Assembly (NCBI GenBank): GCA_964236445.1
Contig: CAXSDR010000108.1
Span: forward strand, 1 to 11,952
From: CAXSDR01 sp964236445
GTDB taxonomy: Bacteria; Actinomycetota; Actinomycetes; Motilibacterales; Motilibacteraceae
Direction: 5' to 3'
Length of the DNA stretch: 11,952 nt
Under the pieces are notes generated by a model. It did no database searches. It saw only the letters and a list, made by a program, of their open reading frames with translations, and was not told the origin of the DNA. The position numbers and the translations under genes are program-made. Below, piece after piece: positions 1-6,372 of this stretch (its first letter is position 1; every line of letters starts with the position of its first letter).

Positions 1-49
1 CTAGGAGCGGCGCCACCAGCGGAGGGGCGTGCGTGACATGGACAGGGCC

Positions 50-1735
50 CTAGTGCTCCGGGGCTCCGGGGTCACCCGCTCCGCCGTCACCCGCTCCGGA
101 GAGCAGGTCGTCGGCGTCGAGGATGCGGTAGGCGTAGCCCTGCTCGGCGAGGAAGCGCTGCCGGTGGGCGGCGTAGTCCTGGTCGAGCGTGTCGCGGGCG
201 ACGACCGAGTAGAACCGCGCCGCGCGCCCGTCGGACTTCGGCCGCAGCACACGACCGAGCCGCTGCGCCTCCTCCTGACGTGAGCCGAACGTGCCCGACA
301 CCTGGATCGCGATCGCGGCCTCGGGCAGGTCGATCGAGAAGTTCGCCACCTTGCTGACCACGAGCGTCGTGATCTCGCCGGTGCGGAAGGCCTCGAACAG
401 CCGCTCGCGCTCCTTGACCGTCGTCTCACCCTTGATGACGGGGGAGTCGAGACGTACGCCGAGGTCGTCGAGCTGGTCGAGATATTGACCGATGACGAGG
501 ATGCGTTCACCGACGTGGTTGCGGGCGATGTTCTCCACGACTGCCGACTTGGTCGCGGTGGTGGAGCAGAGCCGGTATTTCTCCTCCGGCTCCGCAACCG
601 CATAGGACAGCCGCTCGGCGTCGGTCAGGGTCACGCGCACCTCGACGCAGTCGGCCGGCGCGATCCAGCCCTGCGCCTCGATGTCTTTCCACGGCGCGTC
701 GTAGCGCTTGGGGCCGATGAGGGAGAACACGTCGCCCTCTCGGCCGTCCTCGCGGACGAGCGTGGCGGTGAGCCCCACGCGGCGACGGGCTTGGATGTCG
801 GCGGTGAAGCGGAAGACCGGCGCCGGCAGCAGGTGCACCTCGTCATAGATCACGAGGCCCCAGTCACGCGCGTCGAACACGTCCAGATGGGTGTAGACGC
901 CCTTCCGTCGGGTCGTCATCACCTGATAGGTCGCGATGGTGACCGGGCGGATCTCCTTCTTGGAGCCGCTGTATTCCCCGATCTCCTCCTCGGTCAGCGA
1001 CGTGCGCTTGAGCAGCTCGTGGCGCCACTGGCGGGCCGAGACGGTGTTGGTGACCAGGATCAGCGTGGTCGCCTGGGCTCGCGCCATTGCTGCCGCACCG
1101 ACGAGAGTCTTGCCGGCACCGCATGGCAGCACGACGACCCCCGAGCCGCCGTGCCAGAAGTTGTCGACCGCTTCCTGCTGATAGGGACGCAGCGTCCAGC
1201 CGTCCTCGTTGAGCGAGATCGCGTGCGCCTCGCCGTCGACGTAGCCGGCGAGGTCCTCGGCCGGCCACCCGAGCTTCAGCAGCACCTGCTTGATGTGACC
1301 TCGCTCGCTCGCGTGCACGGCGACGCTGTCGGGGGAGATGCGGACGCCGACGAGCGGAGCGATCTTCTTGCTACGGAGCACCTCTTCGAGGATCGGCTGG
1401 TCGGTCGTGGAGAGGAGGAGCCCGTGGACGGGGTCCTTCTCCAGGCGCAGCCGGCCATAGCGCGACATCGTCTCGGCGACGTCCACGAGCATCGTGTGGG
1501 GCACGGAGTAGCGGCTGTAGCGGAGCAGGATGTCGACGACCTGCTCGGCGTCATGGCCCGCGGCACGGGCGTTCCAGAGTCCCAGCGGCGTCAGGCGATA
1601 GGTGTGGACATGCTCGGGAGCCCGCTCCAGCTCGGCGAACGGAGCGATCGCCTTGCGGCACTCCGTCGCCAGGGGATGGTCGATCTCCAGCAGCAGGGTC
1701 TTGTCCGACTGCACGATCAGGGGACCATCGGTCAC
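50..1735 (-). CDS. XPB/ERCC3-type DNA repair helicase
   Basis: A 561-residue superfamily 2 helicase of the XPB/Rad25 type, an ATP-dependent 3'-5' DNA translocase expected to act on damaged or transcribed DNA in the cytoplasm. The N-terminal ~180 residues match the damage-recognition half seen in bacterial XPB proteins. Helicase motifs follow in order: Walker A LPCGAGKT (residues 203-210), DEVH (298-301), TAT (323-325), the XPB-specific RED triplet (328-330) and motif VI QRLGRVLR (491-498). The length is normal for actinobacterial XPB. The GTG start is fixed by an AGGAGG 9 bases upstream. No Bax1-like nuclease partner, as known next to archaeal XPB, is visible. The C-terminal ~15 residues are a Gly/Ala/Asp-rich tail. 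The family assignment is secure; the cellular role in bacteria is poorly defined. Confidence 0.96.
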   Translation of the reverse strand: MTDGPLIVQSDKTLLLEIDHPLATECRKAIAPFAELERAPEHVHTYRLTPLGLWNARAAGHDAEQVVDILLRYSRYSVPHTMLVDVAETMSRYGRLRLEKDPVHGLLLSTTDQPILEEVLRSKKIAPLVGVRISPDSVAVHASERGHIKQVLLKLGWPAEDLAGYVDGEAHAISLNEDGWTLRPYQQEAVDNFWHGGSGVVVLPCGAGKTLVGAAAMARAQATTLILVTNTVSARQWRHELLKRTSLTEEEIGEYSGSKKEIRPVTIATYQVMTTRRKGVYTHLDVFDARDWGLVIYDEVHLLPAPVFRFTADIQARRRVGLTATLVREDGREGDVFSLIGPKRYDAPWKDIEAQGWIAPADCVEVRVTLTDAERLSYAVAEPEEKYRLCSTTATKSAVVENIARNHVGERILVIGQYLDQLDDLGVRLDSPVIKGETTVKERERLFEAFRTGEITTLVVSKVANFSIDLPEAAIAIQVSGTFGSRQEEAQRLGRVLRPKSDGRAARFYSVVARDTLDQDYAAHRQRFLAEQGYAYRILDADDLLSGAGDGGAGDPGAPEH

Positions 1736-1744
1736 GCGGGGGTA

Positions 1745-1750
1745 CCTCCT
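1745..1750 (-). promoter_or_regulatory. Ribosome binding site of the XPB helicase
   Basis: On the minus strand this reads AGGAGG, a perfect Shine-Dalgarno core, 9 bases before the GTG at 1735-1733. It decides the helicase start and shows that this gene is not leaderless, unlike several others in the window. Confidence 0.8.
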
Positions 1751-1755
1751 GCAGC

Positions 1756-1767
1756 GGTCATGTGACC
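1756..1767. promoter_or_regulatory. Inverted repeat, possible operator
   Basis: The sequence GGTCA-TG-TGACC is a 5-base perfect inverted repeat with a 2-base centre. It lies 5 bases upstream of the helicase Shine-Dalgarno site, in the 84-base gap between the hydrolase stop and the helicase start. It does not match the actinobacterial LexA box (GAAC-N4-GTTC). Such short repeats occur by chance in GC-rich DNA, so operator function is only a suggestion. Confidence 0.25.
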
Positions 1768-1819
1768 AGTGTCAACCATGGCGTCGCCGGATGCGTTCCC
1801 GAGGCTGCCTGGGCGGCAT

Positions 1820-2575
1820 TCAGCCGGCCTGTGCCGGGGCGTACTTGATGAGAAATGCCAGGATCTTCGCCCGCAGGTCCGGCAGCAGTGCCACGCCGTG
1901 GTCTGGGGACTGCACCACTTCGAGGTGTTTGATCTTGGCGCCGCTCGCCTTGTAGAGGTTGCGGCAGTCGAGAATGAAGTCGGTGTCGAACTCGCCGACA
2001 CCGATCCACGTCGGTGCAGTGACCGCAGGCATTCCCTCGATAGCGTTCGTGTTCTCGAATATCGTCGGTGCTGACAACGCGATCACCGCGCCGACCTCGA
2101 TGCTCGCCGCCGCAGTGAGCACGGCGGTGCCGCCTTTCGAGGCACCGACGAGGCCGATCGATGTGGCACCTCGTCGGCGCAGCTCGTCGGCGAGAGCCAG
2201 GACGTCCTGGTCGCCGGGAGCGCCGGAGTAGTTGAAGACGGCCGTGCGGTAGCCGATCTTGGTCAGAAGCTGAGCCGTAGACAGCCACTGGCACACGTTG
2301 CCGCCGCTCTCAGGTGCGAACACGAGGCCTGTCGTGCCATCACCGAGGACGAGGCTGTCGACGTTCAGCCCGCTGGAGTTCTTCACCTCCACACCGCTCT
2401 GCGCCTGCAGTGCGGTGTCGACGCAATCGGCGATGGGATCGGCTGCCGGCTCGCTGGCGGGAGGTGCACTCTGCGCGACGGTGGAGGTCGCAGCGGCGCC
2501 GGAGCTGGTGCCGCCGCACGCGCTCAGCGCCAGGGCGACCGCCGCTGTACAGAACAATGTGCGGGTGGTTCTCAC
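1820..2575 (-). CDS. Lipoprotein with alpha/beta-hydrolase fold
   Basis: A 251-residue predicted exported lipoprotein. Residues 1-20 form a type II signal peptide: an Arg-containing n-region, a hydrophobic core and a lipobox LSAC with Cys20 as lipidation site. A Ser/Ala/Pro-rich linker (21-47) follows. The rest looks like a compact alpha/beta hydrolase related to the dienelactone-hydrolase group: nucleophile elbow G-A-S-K-G with Ser146, an acidic candidate in GEFDTDF (Asp197 or Asp199) and a candidate catalytic His226 in SPDHG. Cys95 and Cys204 could form a disulfide. The open frame runs upstream to 2845, but that stretch is antisense to the methyltransferase. The GTG at 2575 has GGGGAG 9 bases before it and places the signal peptide at the N-terminus. 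The substrate is unknown. It is followed 84 bases later by the XPB gene. Confidence 0.85.
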   Translation of the reverse strand: MRTTRTLFCTAAVALALSACGGTSSGAAATSTVAQSAPPASEPAADPIADCVDTALQAQSGVEVKNSSGLNVDSLVLGDGTTGLVFAPESGGNVCQWLSTAQLLTKIGYRTAVFNYSGAPGDQDVLALADELRRRGATSIGLVGASKGGTAVLTAAASIEVGAVIALSAPTIFENTNAIEGMPAVTAPTWIGVGEFDTDFILDCRNLYKASGAKIKHLEVVQSPDHGVALLPDLRAKILAFLIKYAPAQAG

Positions 2576-2622
2576 GTCGACGCGCTCCCCGTGTTGGACG
2601 ACAGAACCTGACCTTCGCATCT

Positions 2623-2641
2623 GCTGGCCGGGGAGGCCAGC
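2623..2641 (-). terminator. Hairpin after the methyltransferase gene, possible terminator
   Basis: A perfect 7-base stem GCTGGCC/GGCCAGC with a 5-base loop lies 28 bases beyond the methyltransferase stop and 47 bases before the hydrolase GTG. No U-run follows, which is common for actinobacterial intrinsic terminators. It could also be an attenuator-like structure in the hydrolase leader. Confidence 0.4.
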
Positions 2642-2669
2642 GGGTTGCGGACAAAGAAGGAAACTGCGA

Positions 2670-3419
2670 TCAGGCTCGTGCGACGACCAGAAGCTCCCCG
2701 TCGCCTTCACCTTGCGCGCACGGGTGCGGCTCGCGGTTCCAGCCCCCATAGACAGCCTGCACCGTGAAGCCGGCACGCTCGAGCGACGAGCTGAGCTCAT
2801 GCTCACCGCGAAAGCGCAGCGAGGCGGTGCTGCGCAGCTCCTCACCGTCGAGGTAGGCGTAGTGGTGGGTGAAACTGACCACGGACCCCGTCACGTCCGT
2901 CACCTCCGACCAGACGGTGACACCATGCCCGTGGGGAAGCGTGATGTGGTGCATCGACTCGGCCGGGTTCCAGCGCTCCCAGCCGCGCGCCAGCGGGTCG
3001 CGGGTGTCGAAGGCCAGTGTCCCACCAGCAACCATGGCCCGACGGATGTCAACCAGCGTGGAGTTCCACCCGTCGTCGTCGACGAAGAACTGCGCGACGT
3101 GGCTCGTCATGAGCACCGCGTCGTACGTCGACCGCGGCAGCACCGTCGAGGTGCCCCGCAGCCACGTGACGCGGTCTGCGCCGGGCTTGGCTCGTGCGGC
3201 GGTCAGGGACGCATCCGCCGGGTCGACACCGGTCACCACGAAGCCGGCAGCGGCGAGACCGATCGCCAGGCGACCGGTCCCGCAGCCGAGATCCAGGACG
3301 CGCGATGCGCCGCTCTCGCTCACGACGGAGACGAAGAAGTCGTCCTCGCGCGACCACCGGCACTGCGCGTCGTAGACCTCGACGAGGCGCGGATTGCGGA
3401 ACTCGGCCTGCTCCATCAT
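2670..3419 (-). CDS. Class I SAM-dependent methyltransferase
   Basis: A 249-residue soluble methyltransferase with a Rossmann-like fold. Motif I is VLDLGCGTG (residues 41-49). The acidic residue ending strand 2 is Asp66 in VTGVDP, and a motif III-like AGGTLAFDTRDP lies in the middle of the protein. The N-terminus (VYDAQ plus a helix) and the Tyr/Trp/His-rich C-terminal half resemble small-molecule methyltransferases of the UbiE/COQ5-like type with a beta cap. The substrate cannot be told. The frame opens with ATG ATG; the second ATG (3416) sits 6 bases after a TANNNT element and may be the true leaderless start, giving 248 residues. The gene is upstream of the lipoprotein hydrolase but separated from it by a hairpin, so co-transcription is uncertain. 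Confidence 0.92.
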   Translation of the reverse strand: MMEQAEFRNPRLVEVYDAQCRWSREDDFFVSVVSESGASRVLDLGCGTGRLAIGLAAAGFVVTGVDPADASLTAARAKPGADRVTWLRGTSTVLPRSTYDAVLMTSHVAQFFVDDDGWNSTLVDIRRAMVAGGTLAFDTRDPLARGWERWNPAESMHHITLPHGHGVTVWSEVTDVTGSVVSFTHHYAYLDGEELRSTASLRFRGEHELSSSLERAGFTVQAVYGGWNREPHPCAQGEGDGELLVVARA

Positions 3420-3422
3420 GCG

Positions 3423-3428
3423 AACTTA
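3423..3428 (-). promoter_or_regulatory. Candidate -10 element, leaderless methyltransferase
   Basis: On the minus strand TAAGTT is followed by 3 bases and then ATG ATG, so the second ATG lies 6 bases downstream. That matches the TANNNT-to-start spacing of leaderless actinobacterial transcripts. No convincing Shine-Dalgarno sequence or -35 box is present. Confidence 0.45.
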
Positions 3429-3523
3429 AAGCCTGGTGCGGCTCGCATGCCTGGTTGGGCACGTCCCAGTGGGAGGACATCCGCCAGCGCATACGGCTGG
3501 TCGAGCCGGGGCCGTCGCGCCGC

Positions 3524-3529
3524 TAGGTT
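3524..3529 (+). promoter_or_regulatory. Candidate -10 element for the four-helix membrane protein
   Basis: TAGGTT matches TANNNT and would give a leader of about 25 bases containing the GGGAGAGG ribosome binding site. The -35 region is weak (no TTGAC-like hexamer at the expected spacing). Confidence 0.3.
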
Positions 3530-3560
3530 TGCGCCGAACCAACGACGGGAGAGGCCACGC

Positions 3561-4118
3561 ATGAGCGAGAGCCCGGGACGGCACGAGGGACACGAGGCGC
3601 GCCTCGACGGAGTCGACGCCGAAGCCGGCGCGGGGAACCTGCCGTTGGCTCCCCAGATGGGCTCGCCCGACACGGGTCTCGGTCCGGCGCCCACGTCGCT
3701 CGAACGCGCCGTCATGCTGTTGTGGGCCAAGGCCGGCCTGTCGATCGTCGGTGCGCTCGTGCCGCTGCTCGAGCGGAACGACCTGCGCAAGCAGTTCGAG
3801 GACGGAAGCAGCGCCACGCCCTCGCAGATCGACACCGCCATGAACTTCACGATCGCAGGCTCGCTGTTCCTCGGCGTGATCGGCGCCGGACTGTGGTCGC
3901 TCGCGGCGTTCTATGCGCGCGGGGGCGCCAGCTGGGCCCGCGCCCTCGCCACGCTGCTCGCCGCGCTCGGCATGGGAGGCACGCTGCTGACCCTGACGCA
4001 GGAGGCCACCGTGCTCTCGCGCGTGCTGTCTCTCGTCTCGACGGTTGTGTCCGTGGTCCTGCTGATGCTGTTGTGGCACAGGGAGTCCTCCGCTTACTTC
4101 CGTGCCTCACGCTTCTAA
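3561..4118 (+). CDS. Four-helix integral membrane protein, unknown function
   Basis: A 185-residue protein not recognised beyond its general type. The first ~45 residues are hydrophilic and rich in Glu, Gly and Pro, probably cytoplasmic and disordered. Four hydrophobic segments follow at about residues 50-70, 94-118, 125-146 and 151-172. A charged loop ERNDLRKQFEDG follows helix 1. Similar small membrane proteins are common in actinomycetes, often without an assigned role. The open frame extends far upstream, but the ATG at 3561 is preceded by GGGAGAGG six bases away, and the upstream part is antisense to the methyltransferase. It appears monocistronic and diverges from the methyltransferase. 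There is no catalytic motif. Confidence 0.85.
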   Translation: MSESPGRHEGHEARLDGVDAEAGAGNLPLAPQMGSPDTGLGPAPTSLERAVMLLWAKAGLSIVGALVPLLERNDLRKQFEDGSSATPSQIDTAMNFTIAGSLFLGVIGAGLWSLAAFYARGGASWARALATLLAALGMGGTLLTLTQEATVLSRVLSLVSTVVSVVLLMLLWHRESSAYFRASRF

Positions 4119-4770
4119 ACGCGCATGCGTCGATTCGGCGGCGCCTGATGGCGGAGGTTCGGGTCAACCGCTCAGATGTCCCCGACCCACGCCAGTGCCA
4201 GCCATGTCATGGGCATCCCGCTGCTCTGGCACCATGCCCCCACCCGTGACGCAGATGCCCTGACTCGACATGCTTCTGCACAGCTGGTGGATCACCGACA
4301 ACCTGATCCGCTGGTGCAAGCAGCAGGCCGATACGTCGTCGATCGTGCTGCGCTGTCCGCTCGCTGGCGAGGCGGCCTTCGCGGCGTGGAGCAAGGCAGA
4401 CCCGCTCTACGCCTGGTCGCTGACCGCCCACAGGCTCCACCGCCGGCCCGTAAGTCCCCACAGAGCGATATGAGCGCGGCACCAGTGTTACCCACGCCCT
4501 CATTCCTCGGGCGGTCCCGCACCCCTGATGACCTGGGGCGATGACGGCAGCCGCCAGTTGTTGACGGCAGTTGGAGAAGCGCAGTCGGTGTCCATGCGGC
4601 TCGTGAGGGTGCGCTACGTCGGGCTCCTGCCTCAGCGCCGCGTTGGTGTCGGTGCTGTGCAGCGCCTCCGGTACGACGTTCGCTGGCAGCGCCTGCACTC
4701 CCTCGACGCATGAGCACCCGAGATCGACGATCGCCTTCACCTCATCGGATCAGCCTAGAGAGGAGACGAC
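4119..4770. other. Unassigned region, possible gene remnants
   Basis: These 652 bases contain open frames on both strands with similar third-position GC (about 75-80%), none with a ribosome binding site or a family I recognise. They include plus frames 4270-4473 and 4528-4713 and a minus frame 4740-4207. No hairpin terminator with a strong stem follows the membrane protein, and I saw no tRNA. Because the next 900 bases hold clear pseudogenes, this stretch is probably decayed or recombined sequence too. Confidence 0.4.
4270..4473 (+). CDS. Hypothetical short ORF, possibly a fragment
   Basis: A 67-residue frame with codon use like real genes of this genome (mostly G/C at third positions) and a natural-looking Trp-rich amphipathic start (SWWITDNLIRWCKQQ). 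I do not recognise it. An in-frame TGA lies 9 bases before the ATG and there is no ribosome binding site, so it may be the surviving middle of a larger gene rather than a complete one. The plus-strand neighbours on both sides give no operon context. Confidence 0.25.
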   Translation: MLLHSWWITDNLIRWCKQQADTSSIVLRCPLAGEAAFAAWSKADPLYAWSLTAHRLHRRPVSPHRAI

Positions 4771-4908
4771 ATGAGCCCTGAGCAGAACGCCACGCATGAC
4801 GAGACCATGCGCATCGTTGACGCCCACATCGCCGCGACTGACGCGACCATGACGAGAATCGCCGAACAGCTCGTTGCACTCGCTGCGCGGCGTGACCGAC
4901 TCGGTTGA
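4771..4908 (+). CDS. Small 45-residue helical protein
   Basis: The ATG is preceded by AGAGAGGAG about 5 bases upstream, one of the best ribosome binding sites in the window. The peptide begins MSPEQNATHDETMRIVDAHI and continues as a single predicted amphipathic, acidic helix, ending in AARRDRLG. Family unknown. After the TGA the +1 frame continues with a natural-looking peptide (EPAPGTALIDVTRDEDGF...) to a TGA at 4990, so the original gene may have encoded about 72 residues and suffered a frameshift near 4890-4910. It sits immediately before the transposase fragment, which suggests it belonged to the same accessory segment. Confidence 0.5.
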   Translation: MSPEQNATHDETMRIVDAHIAATDATMTRIAEQLVALAARRDRLG

Positions 4909-5059
4909 CGAGCCGGCTCCGGGGACTGCGTTAATCGACGTAACCCGCGACGAGGACGGATTCTGCACGCTCGGGTACTCCATGTCGTGACAGGTCGGTC
5001 GCTCCGGAACCGCCTACGCGAGCTTGGCTGCGAGACCAGGCGCAGGAGTTCGCGTGCGG

Positions 5060-5343
5060 ATCAAACACGCCGCCGGACCGTCCCGCGGCTACGCCAACGC
5101 CCTTCGCGGCGACCTCCCCGACGCGGTCGCCGTCCTCGACCCTTTCCACGGCACGGACCGCGGCACCCAAGTGTTGTACGACGTTCAGCGCCGCGTGCGG
5201 CTGAACACCTTGAGGCGACGCGGCCACAGAGACGACCCGTTCGACAAAATCCGCGGCTTGCTCAGATCAGGCAGCGAGCACCGAGCGACACATTGCCCGA
5301 CACAACGCCGGACTCGGAGGCTAAACTCGCGGCCGGTGACCCC
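5060..5343 (+). pseudogene. ISL3-family (IS204/IS1001/IS1096/IS1165) transposase fragment
   Basis: Frame 2 encodes RGYANALRGDLPDAVAVLDP followed by FH, then RGTQVLYDVQRRVR and RRRGHRDDPFDKIRGLLRSG. This is the middle of the DDE transposase domain of the ISL3 family, where the same order (RGYANA, AVxVxDPFH, RRRVQ, GRRGHKxDPLYKIRGLLR) is characteristic. A frame change near 5270-5300 leads to SEAKLAAGDP in frame 1, matching the next ISL3 segment. Only about 95 of the usual 400-plus residues remain. The N-terminal zinc-finger/HTH part and the C-terminal catalytic Glu region are absent. No terminal inverted repeats were found, so this is an inactive remnant. Confidence 0.75.
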
Positions 5344-5705
5344 GGCTACTTCGCGCTGCTGCCGGAGGGCAGGCGCAACATGGTGGATGTTCTGCGACCC
5401 CGCCGCGAAGGACCGCTTCCTTGACTGGGAGCTGGAGGCGCACGACCTGGTGGGGCGGCTGCGCGCCCGCTTGCCGACGCGGTTGCAGGATCCTGCGATG
5501 CTCGAGATCGTCGCCCGGCTCGACGCGCAGAGGCCCCGAGTTCCACGCGTGGTGGCAGGAGCACTACGTCGTAGAGCAGCGCAGCAGAACACGACGACTC
5601 TGCAACCCGCCGCTGGGCGAGAGGAGGTTCTCGCTCACGGTTCTGCGGGCGCCCGATGACTCCTTCGTCTCCTATCTCGTGCACGTTCCGGTGTCAGCGG
5701 TCTGA
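5344..5705 (+). pseudogene. MmyB-like transcriptional regulator, C-terminal remnant with two frameshifts
   Basis: Read through three frames, the conceptual product follows the MmyB-like ligand-binding domain of XRE-type regulators. Frame 1 gives FALLPEGRRNMVDVL. Frame 2, from about 5390, gives CDPAAKDRFLDWELEAHDLV and GRLRARL through ARLDAQ. Frame 3, from about 5535, gives PEFHAWWQEHYVVEQRSRTR, then the CNPPLGERRFSLTVL strand region and the end SYLVHVPVSAV. The family normally carries an N-terminal helix-turn-helix of about 70-80 residues plus a linker; here it is missing, and the remaining sequence abuts the transposase fragment. In the family it binds a fatty-acid-like ligand and often controls an adjacent divergent gene, but this copy cannot make a working protein. 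Its stop overlaps the convergent methyltransferase end by 12 bases. Confidence 0.72.
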
Positions 5706-6306
5706 TCGGCCCGAGCTCCGGGCGATGACCAGCAGCCACGGTCCCGGGCGCCCCTCGACGCGGTCGAGGAAAACGACGTGCCACCCGGTGCGGTCGAGGG
5801 CCTCACGTAGGTCGTCCTCACGCCAGAAGGTGAAGTGCCGCGGTCGACCAAGCTTGTGGTCGCTCCATCCGTCACCGTTCCCCTCTCGCAGCGTGAAAGC
5901 GAGCGCGCCACCGTCGACGACCGCGCGGTGTGCCCGCAGCAGTGCATCCGCGAACTCGTCGCGGGTCAGGTGCAGCAGGACGGCGTTGGCCATCACGGCA
6001 TCGTAGGAACCGTCGAGGTCGTCGACGCGGACGTCGAGCAGCCGCGCTGCATGGCCCGCCGCCCGCAGTCTGTCGACGAAGGCCATGGCGGCGTCGGTGC
6101 GCTCGACGGAACAGCCTCGGGCCTCCGAGGTGGTCGGCATCCCATCCGGGACCGCTGCCGATCTCGAGTACGCAACCCCCGCGCACCAGGTCGGCCACCC
6201 GATCCAGGTAGCGCCGCACGTCGGCCCCAGGGTGCAGGCTCCTGGCGACGTAGAGATCTGCTGCGCTCTCGTACGCCTGAAGGGTGAGGTCGCCCGCGGC
6301 CGACAT
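5694..6306 (-). pseudogene. Class I SAM methyltransferase with a single-base frameshift
   Basis: The first 60 residues (from the ATG at 6306) include motif I VLEIGSGPG (46-54) and end at GWDADHL. The rest resumes in another frame as EARGCSVERTDAAMAFVDRL and runs 143 residues to the stop, including DGSYDAVMANAVLLHL, a GGALAFTLREG motif and a C-terminal ending in WLLVIAR. Removing one G from the CTCGGAGG run (minus strand, near 6122-6128) restores a continuous 203-residue methyltransferase of normal size. No other lesion is visible, so this is either a recent mutation or a sequencing error. Substrate unknown. It diverges from the epimerase operon, with 66 bases between the two start codons. Confidence 0.85.
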
Positions 6307-6312
6307 GGTTCG

Positions 6313-6318
6313 AGTATG
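6313..6318 (-). promoter_or_regulatory. Candidate -10 element for the frameshifted methyltransferase
   Basis: On the minus strand CATACT (one mismatch to TANNNT) lies exactly 6 bases before the ATG at 6306. There is no Shine-Dalgarno sequence, consistent with a leaderless transcript. Confidence 0.35.
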
Positions 6319-6359
6319 CCTGCCCGACGTGCAGACGGGCCGAGCATCCCATATGGCGG

Positions 6360-6365
6360 TAGCGT
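6360..6365 (+). promoter_or_regulatory. Candidate -10 element, leaderless epimerase operon
   Basis: TAGCGT fits TANNNT and is separated by 7 bases (cgggcac) from the GTG at 6373. No purine-rich ribosome binding site precedes that GTG. This would be the promoter of the four-gene operon and supports the chosen start. Confidence 0.45.
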
Positions 6366-6372
6366 CGGGCAC

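Noticed and set aside
485..1765. Long plus-strand open frame (426 codons)
   Set aside because: It lies entirely antisense to the XPB gene, has no ribosome binding site and encodes low-complexity His/Arg/Asp-rich sequence, typical of GC-rich shadow frames.
1770..1775. Minus-strand TTGACA upstream of XPB as a -35 box
   Set aside because: At 16-19 bases downstream there is no TANNNT-like -10, and a start site there would fall on the Shine-Dalgarno sequence, so it is probably chance.
4155..4168. GGTTCGGGTCAACC as a tRNA T-arm
   Set aside because: The neighbouring bases do not form acceptor, D or anticodon stems and the T-loop sequence is not canonical.
4211..4238. GGGCAT...ATGCCC inverted repeat as a terminator
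   Set aside because: A 6-base stem with a loop of about 16 bases and no T-run is too weak, and it lies 90 bases past the stop of the membrane protein.
4207..4740. Minus-strand 177-codon frame as a gene
   Set aside because: It has no ribosome binding site, its last half is Arg/Gly-rich shadow-like sequence and no family is recognisable; it is kept only as part of the unassigned region.
5060..5343. A complete, active insertion sequence
   Set aside because: Only the middle of the transposase is present, a frame change is visible, and no terminal inverted repeats or target duplications were found.
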